Positions 48,469 through 59,896 of a stretch of DNA of 64,000 nt are shown here, piece after piece. Source of the DNA: Lumbricus terrestris. Taxonomy: Eukaryota > Annelida > Clitellata > Crassiclitellata > Lumbricidae. The stretch lies in NCBI GenBank assembly GCA_949752735.1, contig OX457037.1:20415039-20479038 (forward strand), written 5' to 3'. How positions within the stretch are numbered: the first letter of the stretch is position 1; each line of letters opens with the position of its first letter. The notes beneath the pieces were generated by a model, which made no database searches, had not been told where the DNA came from, and saw only the letters and a program-made list of their open reading frames with translations. The translations under genes were made by a program, and so were the position numbers.

Positions 48469-49077
48469 GGTGTCACGACAACTCGTCTACCGACAACTCG
48501 TCTAACGACAAGTGGTCTCCGGACAATTCGTCTACGACAACTGGTCTACAGACAACTGATGCAGCGCTTGAGAAATGGAAGCTGGATGAAAGTTTTTACA
48601 GGTGAAATGGAGGTTGGATTGATGAAAAAACGCAAGAGAAATGAAATCTGGATGATGGCTCTTTTACAGGTGAAATAGAAGCTGGATTGACGAAAACAAC
48701 GTATGAGAAACAAAAGCTGGATGAAGGTATTTCTTGATCTGAAATAGAAGCGGGATTGATGAAAAACGCTTAAGTAATGGAAGCTGGATAAGGGTATTGT
48801 TTTATATCTGAAATAGAAGCTGGATTAACGAAAATAACGGGTGAGAAATAGAAGCTGGATGAAGGTATTTTTAGAGTTGACATAGAAGCTGGATGCATGG
48901 CGAAACACATGAATAAAATCATCGATCCAGCTTCCATTTCAGCTAAGAAACCATTTTCATAAATCCAGCTTCTATTTAATCAATACTATTCGTCTGTAGA
49001 CCAGTTGTCGTTAGACCAATTGTCCGGAGACGAGTTGTCGGTAGACGAGTTGTCGGCAGACCAGTTGTCGTGAAACC
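48469..49077. mobile_element. fold-back element with 9-bp target duplication
   Basis: Ends GGTGTCACGACAACTCGTC and the complement GTTGTCGTGAAACC are inverted. CTCTACAAT flanks both sides (48460-48468, 49078-49086). Each arm holds several CGACAACTCGTCT-type tandem words; the middle repeats AAATAGAAGCTGGATGAAG. A 9-bp duplication fits Mutator-like or fold-back elements. No transposase. Confidence 0.8.
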
Positions 49078-49524
49078 CTCTACAATGCCCACAATTCCTG
49101 TCTAATAGGCTAGTGTAGGTTGGGGTTGGGCATAAAATATTGTAAAATGTTTGGCTTTGTTGTGGGGTTGGGTAATGCCGCGTCTCTTATAATACCTATT
49201 GGAATTGAAATAAAGTTTATCGCGCTGATGAAGAGGGGTGGGAGATGCATTAGAGTTATGAGGCTAAAAATATCTTGGAAATTATGAGGATTCATATTGC
49301 GTATGATCTTGTCAAAAGTGCTTAGTCATAATGTAAATGGGCCAATTCCTGTGATGGGCCAAGTCTTGTGATGGGCCAAGTCCGGTGATGGGCCAAGGCC
49401 GGATGACATCACTGGTCACGTGACTTTTGGCGTTAAAGCAATGGTCCTTTACAACTGCAGTTAGTCTTTTGTCGTCCATTCCTTTTCACATGACCGAATC
49501 TTTTCCCCTGATTTTGTCGGGTGT

Positions 49525-50512
49525 AGGACGTTAGCTCCCCGGACTGAAGCCCCCCGGACAAAAACCCCGGACATTAGCCCCCGGACAAAAGTTCCCTTCC
49601 CGATTTTGCTTACGGTATTAGCCCGAACGGACAAAAGTCTCGCCCCCCGATGTGCAAATCATAGATTAGTGCCGTAACTGATGATTTGTCAATGGCATTC
49701 ACACACATGCAAACGAAAGTTATAATGTCATTTAAGGCTTAGTTCCTAATTGTGTTAGTAGGCCTATAGACTTAGATTTGAAATGAACGAATGGAAATCG
49801 TATAGGGCCTTTATAGTCTATTAACTCTATTTGTTTATTGTCCTACAAGTTTCAACAAAGGTCTGTTAACGTCAGTTAAGCTAAGTCTCAGCTTCGTAGA
49901 CTTATTAGCGTTGTTTCTATTCGAAATTGGATTCAATACATTAGAGAAATGAACGAATGGGAATCGTTATACAGTATTCAGGGATTGCAGGCCTATACTT
50001 GTTGGTGTCAGCTATGATAGACTCTGAACGCTGTCTTTGTACATATAGGGTAGCTACATATTTTTACAGCTATAAGAAACTTTGGACTTAGGAAATGCGT
50101 CGTCGACAAGGGAACAATAATGCCTATTCGTTTTTAGAAAGATATAATTATTCAACTTTTATCTAGATTTCACAAACTTTGGACTTATAATTTTTTACAT
50201 TTATGAGAGACCTTACACGATGTTTCGGTACATATAGGCATAGTTAATTCTTAACACAACGAGCTTTTCGCGTCGATATACAATTAATGCCTTTAAATGT
50301 TTTATAATATGCATATTAAACCTTCAATTAACTTAGCATATTCTTACAATGTTAAACTAATGTGCAATTTATAGATATTCGCTTAACTTGGGCCCGTTGT
50401 TATATTTCGTGCATCATTTTGAGGTAGGCTAATGATATCATAGACTAGGGGCTAATGTCCTACCTGGGGGGTGGGGTGTGGTTAATGTCCGGGGGCTAAT
50501 GTCCGTTCCCAG
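49525..50512. mobile_element. fold-back-like element
   Basis: Left: GGACATTAGCCCCCGGAC and related CCCCGGACAAAA words. Right: GTCCGGGGGCTAATGTCC. The arms are short and the middle is AT-rich and unrelated. Same style as 48469 (terminal tandem words), different word. Scraps of similar wording occur at 23600-23690. Confidence 0.6.
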
Positions 50513-50529
50513 ATCTTGTCTGCCACGGT

Positions 50530-50750
50530 TTCTTCCGCTCCATCGTCCTCTCGTGTCTTCTCGTTCCTGATCCTATATCTCCTGCTCCTGCCTAGTATCA
50601 TATACGCAGCCAGCTCATTTCTGCCACCGTTAGCCTCCTCTCATCTTCTTAGCGCAGACACCAGCACTCAGACCCATATAGCAGCTCCGGAATCACCAGT
50701 GCTCCATACAACCTCATCGTTGTTTCTGCGGGCTGTCTACATGTATATGC
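50530..50750 (-). mobile_element. decayed LINE fragment
   Basis: The minus strand reads RLYGALVIPELLYGSECWCLR, a stop, then EDERRLTVAEMSWLR, a segment found after the RT palm in many LINEs. The open plus-strand frame over the same bases is its shadow. Confidence 0.75.
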
Positions 50751-50819
50751 TGTCTGTTTTCCACATTTTGATGAATTTACCTAACATTGCACAACCCAGT
50801 CCAATCCCACGCTAGATAT

Positions 50820-51807
50820 CTTTTGTTAAGCGGCCACCTACCGTTATCAACCCTCCCAAACACACAAAATTAATTCCGTCACCTCACTCACCTGCTCCAG
50901 GATCCCACTCTCCAATGTGAATGAATGGTATTAAGTAGGCCTACGCCTAAATACCGTTTGCCTACTTGAATCACACTAAAACAGGACCATTCCGCTGCAT
51001 TTCAAAACTTTATACAACACATTTATGAACCCATAACAGCGAAATCAATGCATAGCATAATAAAAGGAGACTATGTACAAGTAAAGAAAGAGAACTTAGT
51101 AGCGTAGATCCACACACTGTCTCTGCAATGATGTGATGTTCCAACGTAAGCAACGGAATTTGTTTTTATTTTACAGCACAAGCACAATTGCGTGGATATA
51201 TATCTGAATATGAATCTTCGAAAACTTTTTCTAGTTAGTATCTGAGTTATTATACTCGTTTTTATAAATATGTCTAGATAAAATATACAAGCAAATCATT
51301 CCGTCATGTTGCAAAACTTTCCACCGCAAATGTATGAAACCATAATAACGAAATCCATTCATAGCCTAAATAAAAGAAGCATAATAATTATACTAGCAAA
51401 ACAGTGAGCTTAGTAGCGTAGATTCACACATGTCCCCGCAATGATGTGATGTTCAAACGTAAGCTGCGGATTTTTAATTTTACGGTACTAGCACAATGGC
51501 CTGGAAATATGTATTATGTATATATATATATATATATATATATCTGTATGTATATATATAACATCTGAATATGAATTTTAGAAAACCTTTTCTAGTTGGC
51601 ATTAAATGGTATTCGTCCTTTACAAATTATGCCTTTATAAAATATACAAGTAATTCAGTCTAACGTATTTTCTTTCCCAGTATGTGGCTAAAAAGTGAAC
51701 AAAGAATTATATTCGACAGATGAGATTTAAAAACAACGTAATGTAATATGTAAGCAATTCGCAATTTATGTTAGCGTCTTTGTTTGTTTCTGTTTCGTGC
51801 GTTGAGC
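50820..51807. other. 3' flank of gene C; tandem-like pair and (TA)n
   Basis: About 51000-51270 and 51300-51640 are diverged copies (CATTCCG..., ATGATGTGATGTTC, AATATACAAGTAATTC words). A (TA)n run lies at 51518-51550. No gene. Confidence 0.5.
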
Positions 51808-51917
51808 TTAGAATTGGCCGATGCCAACGTAAGCTGCGATGAAGGCGAGGAATAGCTGGAGAAGGACGATACTTCCTTGGCCGTTACCGCTGTTGGGCTT
51901 CGACTCGTCATCCTTGG
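51808..51917 (-). CDS. Gene C: terminal exon, GPI-anchor-type C-terminus
   Basis: Phase 1 entry after TTTGTCTCACCGATATAAAG; ends TAA at 51810-51808. Encodes AKDDESKPNSGNGQGS, then IVLLQLFLAFIAAYVGIGQF and stop. NSGN/GQGS offers small residues for GPI attachment, followed by a hydrophobic end with no cytoplasmic tail. Parallel to gene A's last exon. The acceptor is imperfect (purine-rich just before AG), so the start is less sure than the frame. Confidence 0.7.
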
Positions 51918-53001
51918 CTTTATATCGGTGAGACAAATAAATAACATGAGCTAATTAATACGACAGGGAATACTGTCCAAAAAACAACGAAATAAGTAGG
52001 CCTGACCGTTGTATGGTGACATTACGGTCCAACACGTGAATGCCAATTCCATAATAATATTCTAGGCTCCATGTTGGCATTTCGAAAGTGCCGTAGGCTT
52101 AATTATCCCATCGATTTATCTCTTTAATTCTAATTCCCAGGGATATCGCACCATAGTCAAAATTCCAATTTCCACTTTCTGAGTAGGCCTAAGGTTTAAA
52201 TTTAAGTGAACATCGACTGACGATACACTATATAAGAATTAATAATATTATTAATAATATTATTAAATTAAATACACTTAATAAAAGTCTCGCGACCTGA
52301 ATTTCAGAGACGTGAAAATTGGAATTAGAATTCATTATGAACTAGGTATTGAGTCGAGGTCTCGAGGATATCCATTATAGCCTACCCAATACCCAGAGAA
52401 CCTGGTGGACCACAGCAGACAATCCACTTAGAAAATGAGGAAGACCACGCGGTCGACCAAGAACTTCTAGGACTATGACCTAGAGTCTAGAAGAGAAATT
52501 TTGCACAGATCTAAGACTTTGACCTGACTTAAGGCGGAAAGGGTGCATTCGCATCATGGACAAGGTTGAGCTCTGTTGAAACAGAGAAAGATTGACGGTG
52601 GGAAAAGATAGGATGAGGAAATAGACCAAGCAGTTGTACCAAAATTATTGGAATTCTGGGAAATCTGGAACAACCGTTTGCTTAGTTGATTATCTTTCAC
52701 TATTATAGCCTATACGCTTAAGAAGAGTGGATTCGCCATGTCAATTTAGCCTCCAATAAAGGAAAAGTGTGGGTATCGATAGCTATAGTTCAATCAATTT
52801 AATCGTGTGAAATTATTATTTTTTTATAGAACAATCATTCTATAGTTTATGAATCCTACAATCAGCATTAACTGAGATTTTATGAATAGGCCTGCAAGCC
52901 CTCACGCTTTTAAGAAGTTACGGTATAATTATTCATTAGGCTACATAATAATTCTATGTGGATAGATACGGTACATTAAAATATACATAGGCTAGGCCTA
53001 C

Positions 53002-53022
53002 CTGATTTCTCAGCAGGTATTC
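53002..53022 (-). CDS. Gene C: 21-bp exon (GIPAEKS)
   Basis: GAATACCTGCTGAGAAATCA plus G, between CAATTGTTTACAG and GTAGGC, phase 1-1. Linker. Confidence 0.5.
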
Positions 53023-53490
53023 CTGTAAACAATTGAATAAAGAAACATTTACTCATTTTGCCAATACACGTTGAATTGCATTCTTACGTTTAAATTATTA
53101 ACAGTGAAAAAGCAACTGAGACTTCTCTAGGTGTATAAACTGGCAACAACCAATAACGATGATAATAGCGTAATTGCTCATAAGACTGCAACTTAGAGTA
53201 GGCATACAGTTACTTCACATTTAATAGGCCGACAATCTTATTGGGGTATCATTTTCTGCCCTTCGCTGCCTGACGTATTTCTTATTTCCTCGGGGATTTC
53301 ATGCTGGAGGCGCCTCTGAATAGCTTGTAAGAGTCGCTTTCTAAATTCTCATTTATACAATACAATAGCCTACAATTGCAACACGTTAACGCATAAAAGT
53401 TCCTTACTAAAAATTAATGAATAATCGCATAATTCTTTCTTTGTAGAAAAGTTTTCGTAAGGCAACGAAAATGCTTTACAGCTTCCCTAC

Positions 53491-53538
53491 CATCATTCTG
53501 CTTCGGCCCGTCTTTGTTACCCGCAGCCGGTTCTTCAT
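53491..53538 (-). CDS. Gene C: 48-bp linker exon
   Basis: Between TTTCTCGCTACAG and GTAGGG, phase 1-1: DEEPAAGNKDGPKQNDG. Acidic, Gly/Pro/Asn-rich, no cysteine. Good splice sites. Confidence 0.6.
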
Positions 53539-53866
53539 CTGTAGCGAGAAACAAGTTATATAATAGCTTTGTTTTTGTCAAATTAAACCAACTCATGAAC
53601 TTTATTTTAATATTGCGTGAAATTGAGTGAAGACTTTCTAATATGAACACTGAACAGTGATTGAACACCGTCATATATTTACAGTGCAATCGGAGTTCAC
53701 TCAACTTCTTCAAGCTAACAATGATAGGCTTTACGCCTACTGATTTGCCGTTGATTATGCTACTGTCTCGTTTAATTCACACCCAATGCTACCTGTTGTG
53801 ATTCGTATTTTCCACTCAAATAGCTATTTATTTTCATATTTACATTCGCAGTGATTGTTTTGCTAC

Positions 53867-53917
53867 CTATCTTCTCCGTTAGGCCTCCATCGATTGCACC
53901 AGCAGCGTCTCCATGTT
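53867..53917 (-). CDS. Gene C: 51-bp linker exon
   Basis: Between CATTTTTACACAG and GTAGCA, phase 1-1: EHGDAAGAIDGGLTEKIG. Gly/Ala/Asp-rich, matching the linker style of genes A and B. Confidence 0.6.
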
Positions 53918-54858
53918 CTGTGTAAAAATGATAAACGCAATCGTCTCACAAAAAATGCAATCTATCTAGTTCATCTATAAGATTCTATAGAGTTCAAGAC
54001 TAAGTGTAAACTTTCTCATCTGGGCATCCGTACAACCTATCTCATTTGAGGAAGTACTCGTGTTTTAATAAACGCAATTTTAAACAATGTCAAGCCTATT
54101 ATTCTAAATATGTTTGTAGCCTACGCTACTTCTCACTAATAGGCCTCCAAGCCACTATTAACAATCCTTAAAAGTGTTCGCAAATAAATTCTAGGGTGCG
54201 GGTATTGAAGCAACATGGGAGCGTTTCGGTTTGGTATATAATATTATTTAGGCTAGGCTACTATAGATCTACATGGCATCCTACCAAAAGGATGACTTCG
54301 AAAGAGCGCCGATCAAAAGGGCGACCAAGCAAAAGGGCGACAATCAAATGGGCGAACATCGAACGTTCGCAGTGGTTCAATAACAACGGTAGGCTATACG
54401 CCTACATGAAAGAGAAATACCCAAACAGGCTTACGTATGCCTATGCTATCTGGCAATCCTTTCATGTAAATTCAGAAGTTTAACTGGCCAGTGGTCGGTA
54501 TTTACTCGTAGCCTATATTTGTAGACCTATATAAATGAATAATTTTAAAAAGTAGTAGCCTAGTAGTAGTAGTAGTTATATGTAAGAAATTTGAGTGATT
54601 TCGATTTACTTAAAACTAAGTTGTTGAGAAAGAGTGACAATGGCCGGACTCCAGGGACATAGTCAAGGTATCGGGGAGAAGCGGTTACCCTGGTCAGGTA
54701 GTCGATCCCGTGTCTCGTAACGGTCTTCTCTGTTCAAATAGCATGGGTTATTGTATGTTTTAGATGACAAGTGAAACTTAGGCCTAGTTAAATGAGACTG
54801 AAATGAAAGTCGGTTAAAATAACAGTTGCACGATTTTGTTTTACCATTGAATACTTAC

Positions 54859-54897
54859 CGAGCATAATATCGGCACTCGCGGGCTTGACGTCTAAAC
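54859..54897 (-). CDS. Gene C: 39-bp linker exon
   Basis: Between GTTCATTTCAG and the consensus donor GTAAGT, phase 1-1: GLDVKPASADIMLG. A second AG six bases in would drop two residues in frame. Confidence 0.55.
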
Positions 54898-55669
54898 CTG
54901 AAATGAACAAAATCTTCGCAATAAAATTGCAGCCTAGGAACGCTAAATAGCCTAAGCTGGCTAAGCCAATCGCATATTTTGTGAGGCGTTGGAAATATTT
55001 AGGATTTAAACAAATTAAAACATCATGTTACCACCAGTGGCGTAGCAAGAGGAGCACTGGGGGCCTATGCTGCACAAGGGTCCTCGGCGGTCAGAGTCAA
55101 TTTGTTTACCGTACTTTTAGAATATTCAGAACGCAATAAAATCTACTACATGTACCGTACAGCGTACACACTCAATAGTTTAATCGGCTTGAGCCGGAAT
55201 GTCCAAGCGCGTTAGGCTATTTAATACACAACTCGTGTGCGGTGTGTCATTATAACAAATGATTATCTTTCCTTTTTGCAGTCTCTGGCGAGAAGTAGTT
55301 GTGCTCACCTATAGGCCAAAATATAATGGTGTCACGGATTAAGGAATATTATAACATTGTAGAGCTTTGCGTAATTTAAATTGACAATTGCATCATTAAT
55401 TTACTTAGACATTCTCCCCAGTCCCTCAATTAGGATAAGGTCTTAGTTAAGTGGCGCTGCTAAAGGACAAGCACGCAAAGTACGCGCAAAGACGGTCGCC
55501 AAAGTGAACAACTTTCCACATTTATAAGGACGGCTGAGAACACGCCTATGAATTGCAGTCACGGTCGGAGTTGCTTCCAGAGTAGAACTGCAAAGTTCAA
55601 GCAGATGGACAGACGGACGAAAGTTCGCATTCTATGAAATCTAATTTTCAATGATATTGAAACGGTTCT

Positions 55670-56225
55670 AGGAAAAACAGTAGCGGACAAAATGGTACGG
55701 ACAAAATGGTACGGACAAAATGGTATGTTTAAATGGAAACTGGATGAGGTTATTTTATTGCTGAAACAGAGGGTGGGTGGCTTTTTTGTGGCTGAAGTAG
55801 AGCTCTAGTGAAGAAAAAAGCTTGAGAAAAAGAGCCTGGATTGGCGAAAAAAATGCTTGAGAAATGGAAGCTGAATTGATGTCTCTCATTCATGTGTTTC
55901 ATGATGTATCCAGCTTCAATTTCAGTCATAAGATTCCTTAAATCAACCTCCATTTGTAATGCATCTTTCATTAATCCAGCTTCTATTTCAGCTATGAAAA
56001 CAACATGATACAGTTTCTATATCTAAAGCGTTATTTTCATCAATCCAGCTTCCATTTCATATATAAAAATATCCATGCAGAGCCTTCATCCAGCTTCCAT
56101 TTCACATGCGTCTTTTCATTAATCCAGCTTCTATTTCATATATAAAAATTCACTAATCCAGCTTTCATTTCATCCATACCATTTGTCCGTACCATTTTGT
56201 CCGTACCATTTTGTCCGCTACCCTT
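55670..56225. mobile_element. fold-back element (ACAAAATGGTACGG words)
   Basis: Left: repeated GTACGGACAAAATG. Right: repeated ACCATTTTGTCCGT and TTTTGTCCGCTACC. Middle: many copies of TCCAGCTTCTATTTCA and its complement. Same build and same middle word as 48469, with a different terminal word. Lies between gene C exons. Confidence 0.75.
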
Positions 56226-56267
56226 TTGTCCGGTCACCATTGAAACACGTCGTGAAAAAGTAACCAA

Positions 56268-56430
56268 TGGCATGGGCGGAGTTTGGTTTCCGTTCTTTGA
56301 GGGGCTAAAGCCTTCTTGGGGGGGACTAAGCCCGAGAAAAGATACCATTTACACAGTAAAAAATGAATCTGGGTCTTCTTGGGGGTGGGCTTAGCCCCCT
56401 ATCCCCTGATAAACTTAGCCCATGGTTAGC
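56268..56430. mobile_element. miniature-element fragment (CATGGGCGGAGTTTGG)
   Basis: ATGGCATGGGCGGAGTTTGG followed by GGGGGG and TTAGCCCC words. One end of the same family as 57178-57492. Confidence 0.55.
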
Positions 56431-56452
56431 GTTCTGAAGAGACCTGTCTCGT

Positions 56453-56740
56453 GGGCGCTCGCACATAGGGGGCAAGAGAGGCTCTTGCCTCCTGGAAAAT
56501 TGACGCCTATTTTTAAACTGCTTTTTGGTCTTAACATTTTCTGCGCACTACAGCACTAATAACACTAATTATAGCCTACCCAATGTAAATTTAAGAAAAT
56601 TAATATACTGCTAGGACCCCTATAAAAAACCTTGTTCTTAATTTCCTGCATTTTTCAGGCTCTTGAAAAAATAACCGTGACCATTAGGCTATGCTCTGCC
56701 CCTCTTGCAAGCATATCTGATGGCGTCCATGACTTGCTTG
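56453..56740. mobile_element. miniature-element, related to 18146
   Basis: GTGGGCGCTCGCACATAGGG and GCAAGAGAGGCTCTTGCCTC at the left match the left end at 18146. The right end (GATGGCGTCCATGAC) is degraded. Confidence 0.5.
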
Positions 56741-57177
56741 TTAATTAGTATTGGCAGCTGTTCTTCTAAGACATGACTTTACATTATTGCAATATTCTGA
56801 TAATCAGGGCTGTTTTTAAGGAATTTTTAGAACTGCACAACTCCTTCTTTCCTTTCCCATCTCCCATGGTAAATTACTTCCAATCGGTTGACAATGACCT
56901 TTTTTGCTAGTTTTAACTGCACAGAAGTGCTTAAATTACAACTGCACACATCCATTTAGAGCTGCACATTTTGTGTACAACTGCACGCTAAAAAGCCCTG
57001 CTGATAATTCGGGTGACCGATTCGGCGAGACGAGTCCTAAGAGTCCTCACCGGTGGCCGGCCATTGATGTAGTAGGCCTATAGGCCTATGTCGTGTATGG
57101 TTTTACTTTATTTGGTAGCGAATAAATTGCATCCGTAAATATCAATCAATGACAAGTCTGGTTAGGACCTATATGCA

Positions 57178-57492
57178 TGGGTGGAGTTTATCAGGGGCTA
57201 GGGGGCTAAGCCCCCCAAAGGCCTAAAAAAATTTCACAAGATTTTCAACAACCGAAAAAAGTGTGTATTTTTATAAGATTTCAAGCGAAGGACTAAAAAA
57301 GGTCATCAACTTTTTGGTCTGGAGAAATGGTATATTTTCATGAGATTTCAGGCGGACTAAAAAAGGTTGTCAAATTTTTTGGGCCATGGGTCGAAAAAGT
57401 CTTCGAAATTTGGTCCATGAAATTTTTTGGCGCCGCTCTAAGTCCAGGTTTTTAAGCCCCCTAAGAACTCAAACCAAACTCCGCCCATGCCT
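57178..57492. mobile_element. inverted-repeat miniature element
   Basis: Ends GCATGGGTGGAGTTT and AAACTCCGCCCATGC are inverted. TAAGCCCCCC words sit near both ends. 315 bp, non-coding. Confidence 0.75.
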
Positions 57493-57599
57493 ATATTTGC
57501 TACATAAAATATGTCATACAAATGTCCACAACAGAAACGGAAATATGCTAAGTTAATACAGAAATGATGAAAAGGAACAAAGAGTTTTATCCTACTAAC

Positions 57600-57890
57600 A
57601 AGGCCATTTGTAGACTGGAAAGCTGACAGTTATTTCTTTGACGAAATTGACATCAATGCTATGTCCGTAGCATATCACCGGTATTGTACCATTGTCATTA
57701 GCCTCCAACTTGTAAACAACTTCCGAAAGGATGACTGGCAGATTTGCACTACCGCTAATCAGTTTGTCATTAACTCTCATCTTCAAGTTGTTCATTTTAC
57801 CGTCACGCAACCGGCAAGTGACGTAGGTTCCGACGTAGATGATTCGACCTGGTTTATCGCAAGGTTCATCACCGCATAGTATGACTAGCT
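57600..57890 (-). CDS. Gene C: Ig-like exon, CX4C type
   Basis: 291 bp, phase 1-1, from TTTGTGTCTTTCTGGACAG to GTTAGT. Starts ELVILCGDEPC (CX4C), then YVGTYVTCRLRDGKMNNLKM (B-C strands), NDNGTIPVICYGHS (F-like), and EITVSFPVYKW closing. Same layout and cysteine spacing as gene A exons 32825, 34166 and 35499. One N-glycosylation site. It shows genes A and C share a family of domain. Confidence 0.8.
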
Positions 57891-57967
57891 CTGTCCAGAA
57901 AGACACAAATCGATATGTTGCAATCATTTACATTGTTGATTATACAACTGCTATACTGATAGGTTGC

Positions 57968-58000
57968 CTGTGGTTGCAACCTATCAATGTAACAGGTTGC
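57968..58000. repeat. short hairpin
   Basis: TGATAGGTTGC and GCAACCTATCA form an 11-bp perfect stem close upstream of the 57890 acceptor. Confidence 0.6.
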
Positions 58001-59429
58001 CATTAAGATTCAATATTATTCCAGGGACTTGATGTGCACATCCGAGTTACTCTAAATGGGAAATTATCAATGTTGGTTCCACTTATATTCGATCCCGTTA
58101 AATGAATAGAGAAGCGGCGTAACTTTAGGTAGCTTCTAACCCTGACGACACATTTCCTCTTATATTTAACCGAATAGGCTAAGCAATGAGCATACAAACA
58201 TGCCCATAATATATTATTGTAGGAACAAAAACGTGAACAAAGTGCAAGGTAAAAGCTAGCGGCATAATGAGGCAGCCATGACGAATGGAAAATTTACTCA
58301 TGTTCTACAATTCTCTCTACATTCTACAATTTACTGAATCGCTATAGGCATCCGACGTTATTGACTTCTCTTTTTTTATAGAAATTTCTGGAACTTTGCA
58401 GGATAGGCCTACTCGACTTCATAAATCGCGATAGACTATTAACATTTTCCTGTCAGCTAGGCTTCCTAACCGTATTCAAAGTTCGCATAATTTTTCAAAG
58501 CGAACGCTAGAACCGATCTAAGTTGCCTGCGCACTACCTGCATGTCCTGACTTCGACATTCAAACTACGAAAAGAGTATGCTAAGACTCCTTCAAGTTAC
58601 AAAACTGACGACCACGTTAAAGAGAGCTTTACACAACACTCATCGAGTAATCGATCTCATTTCTGAAGTAAGTCCAGTGCATTCCGTAGAAAGTCACCTA
58701 CTTCCTCGTCTATAGCATGCTGTCTAGCCACGCTATAGCCTATATTACAGCATGGTGTGCCAAGGTGTGATGTGCTGCACAGTGGGATTAGATGACTAAA
58801 CTGCCTCGCTTCCGATAAATTCCGATAAATTACGCTAATAAATTGCCATTGAGTAGTTAATTGCTGCTTTGTGTATTTATTATCAGAAATATAATTGCTG
58901 TCAATTCGATCCATTTTAAAGTCATCAGTTTTTAAAATGCGCAAATTCTTTGGTTTGTTTAAAGTAGACCGATGCAATGACCGATGTAGGCCTAGTGCGG
59001 AGTCTAGGGTACAAAATAGGGAGCCTACCAGCAGCGTGCCAGAAACGCCAGTGCCTGGGTGTAGGCCAGTGATATTTTACTTCAGCAAATAATTTTCGTT
59101 TTACTTCTATTTCAGTTCGAACTTCCTCAATTTCAGTTCTAGTTCAATTACAGTTCTTCAAAAAATTTCAGTTATACTTCTAATTCAGTTTTTAGAATAA
59201 TTTCAGTTCTCAATTCAGTTCTTGCATAGAAATAATTTCACATTTAGGCTACATCTTTATAGGCCTAGAACTTGCCTCAAATAAAACCAAGTTCGAGCAT
59301 TTTTATTATAGATAAATGCTTCTTAGGCCTAATTTTAAAGAACCTCATATTTTCAGCGACATTAGCTGACAGTTTCTTCGCCCACCTATTAGAAGTCTTC
59401 ACCCAGAAAAATATTTGTTTCTTCTGTAA
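58001..59429. other. intron of gene C
   Basis: No exon accepted. From 59100 to 59240 there are CAGTTCTAGTTCAATT-type degenerate repeats, resumed at 60680-60870 on the other side of the palindrome. Confidence 0.4.
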
Positions 59430-59436
59430 GATTGAA

Positions 59437-59896
59437 AAGCCGGTGTAAAGGTTTCAAATTACCCCCTCCTAAACATTACCCCCCTGAAAACTGTATTTTG
59501 CATCATTCGCCGCATTTATTGCACTAAAAATATCAGAAAAATCATCCCGCTTCTTGTTTTATTTTGAAGATTTTCATCCGTCATCCCACTTCGTGGTTTG
59601 TTATCAATATTTTCATCTATAACTAAAATACTAATCGCCGCTGAAGTTACAATGGAGAAATGACTTCGAGGCTATTTTTTTTCGATCAAAAAATTGATAA
59701 CATACCACGAAGTGGGATGACGGATGAAATTCTTCAGACCAAAACAAGAAGCGGGATGATTTTTTGGATTTTTTTTAGTGCTATAAAGGCGTTGATTGAT
59801 GCAAATCTTGTTTCCGGGGGGTAATCTGAAACCGGTTTCAAGTTACCGGGGAGTAATGTTTAGGAGGGGGTAATTTGAAACCTTTACACCGGGGCT
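59437..59896. mobile_element. near-perfect ~450-bp palindrome
   Basis: Left GGTGTAAAGGTTTCAAATTA then CCCCCTCCTAAACATTA; right TAATGTTTAGGAGGGGGTAA then TTTGAAACCTTTACACC. Inside, ATCCCGCTTCTTGTTTT and CATCCCACTTCGTGGT are answered by their complements. The unpaired centre is about 60 bp. A fold-back element; target duplication not clear. Confidence 0.8.

Noticed and set aside
50516..50815. Plus-strand frame with a hydrophobic N-terminus
   Set aside because: The minus strand of the same bases encodes a recognisable LINE segment (LLYGSECWCLR); the plus frame is its shadow.
58660..58710. 12-bp microexon (DEEV) on the minus strand
   Set aside because: Acceptor and donor (GTGACT) are weak and no homologous flank was seen.
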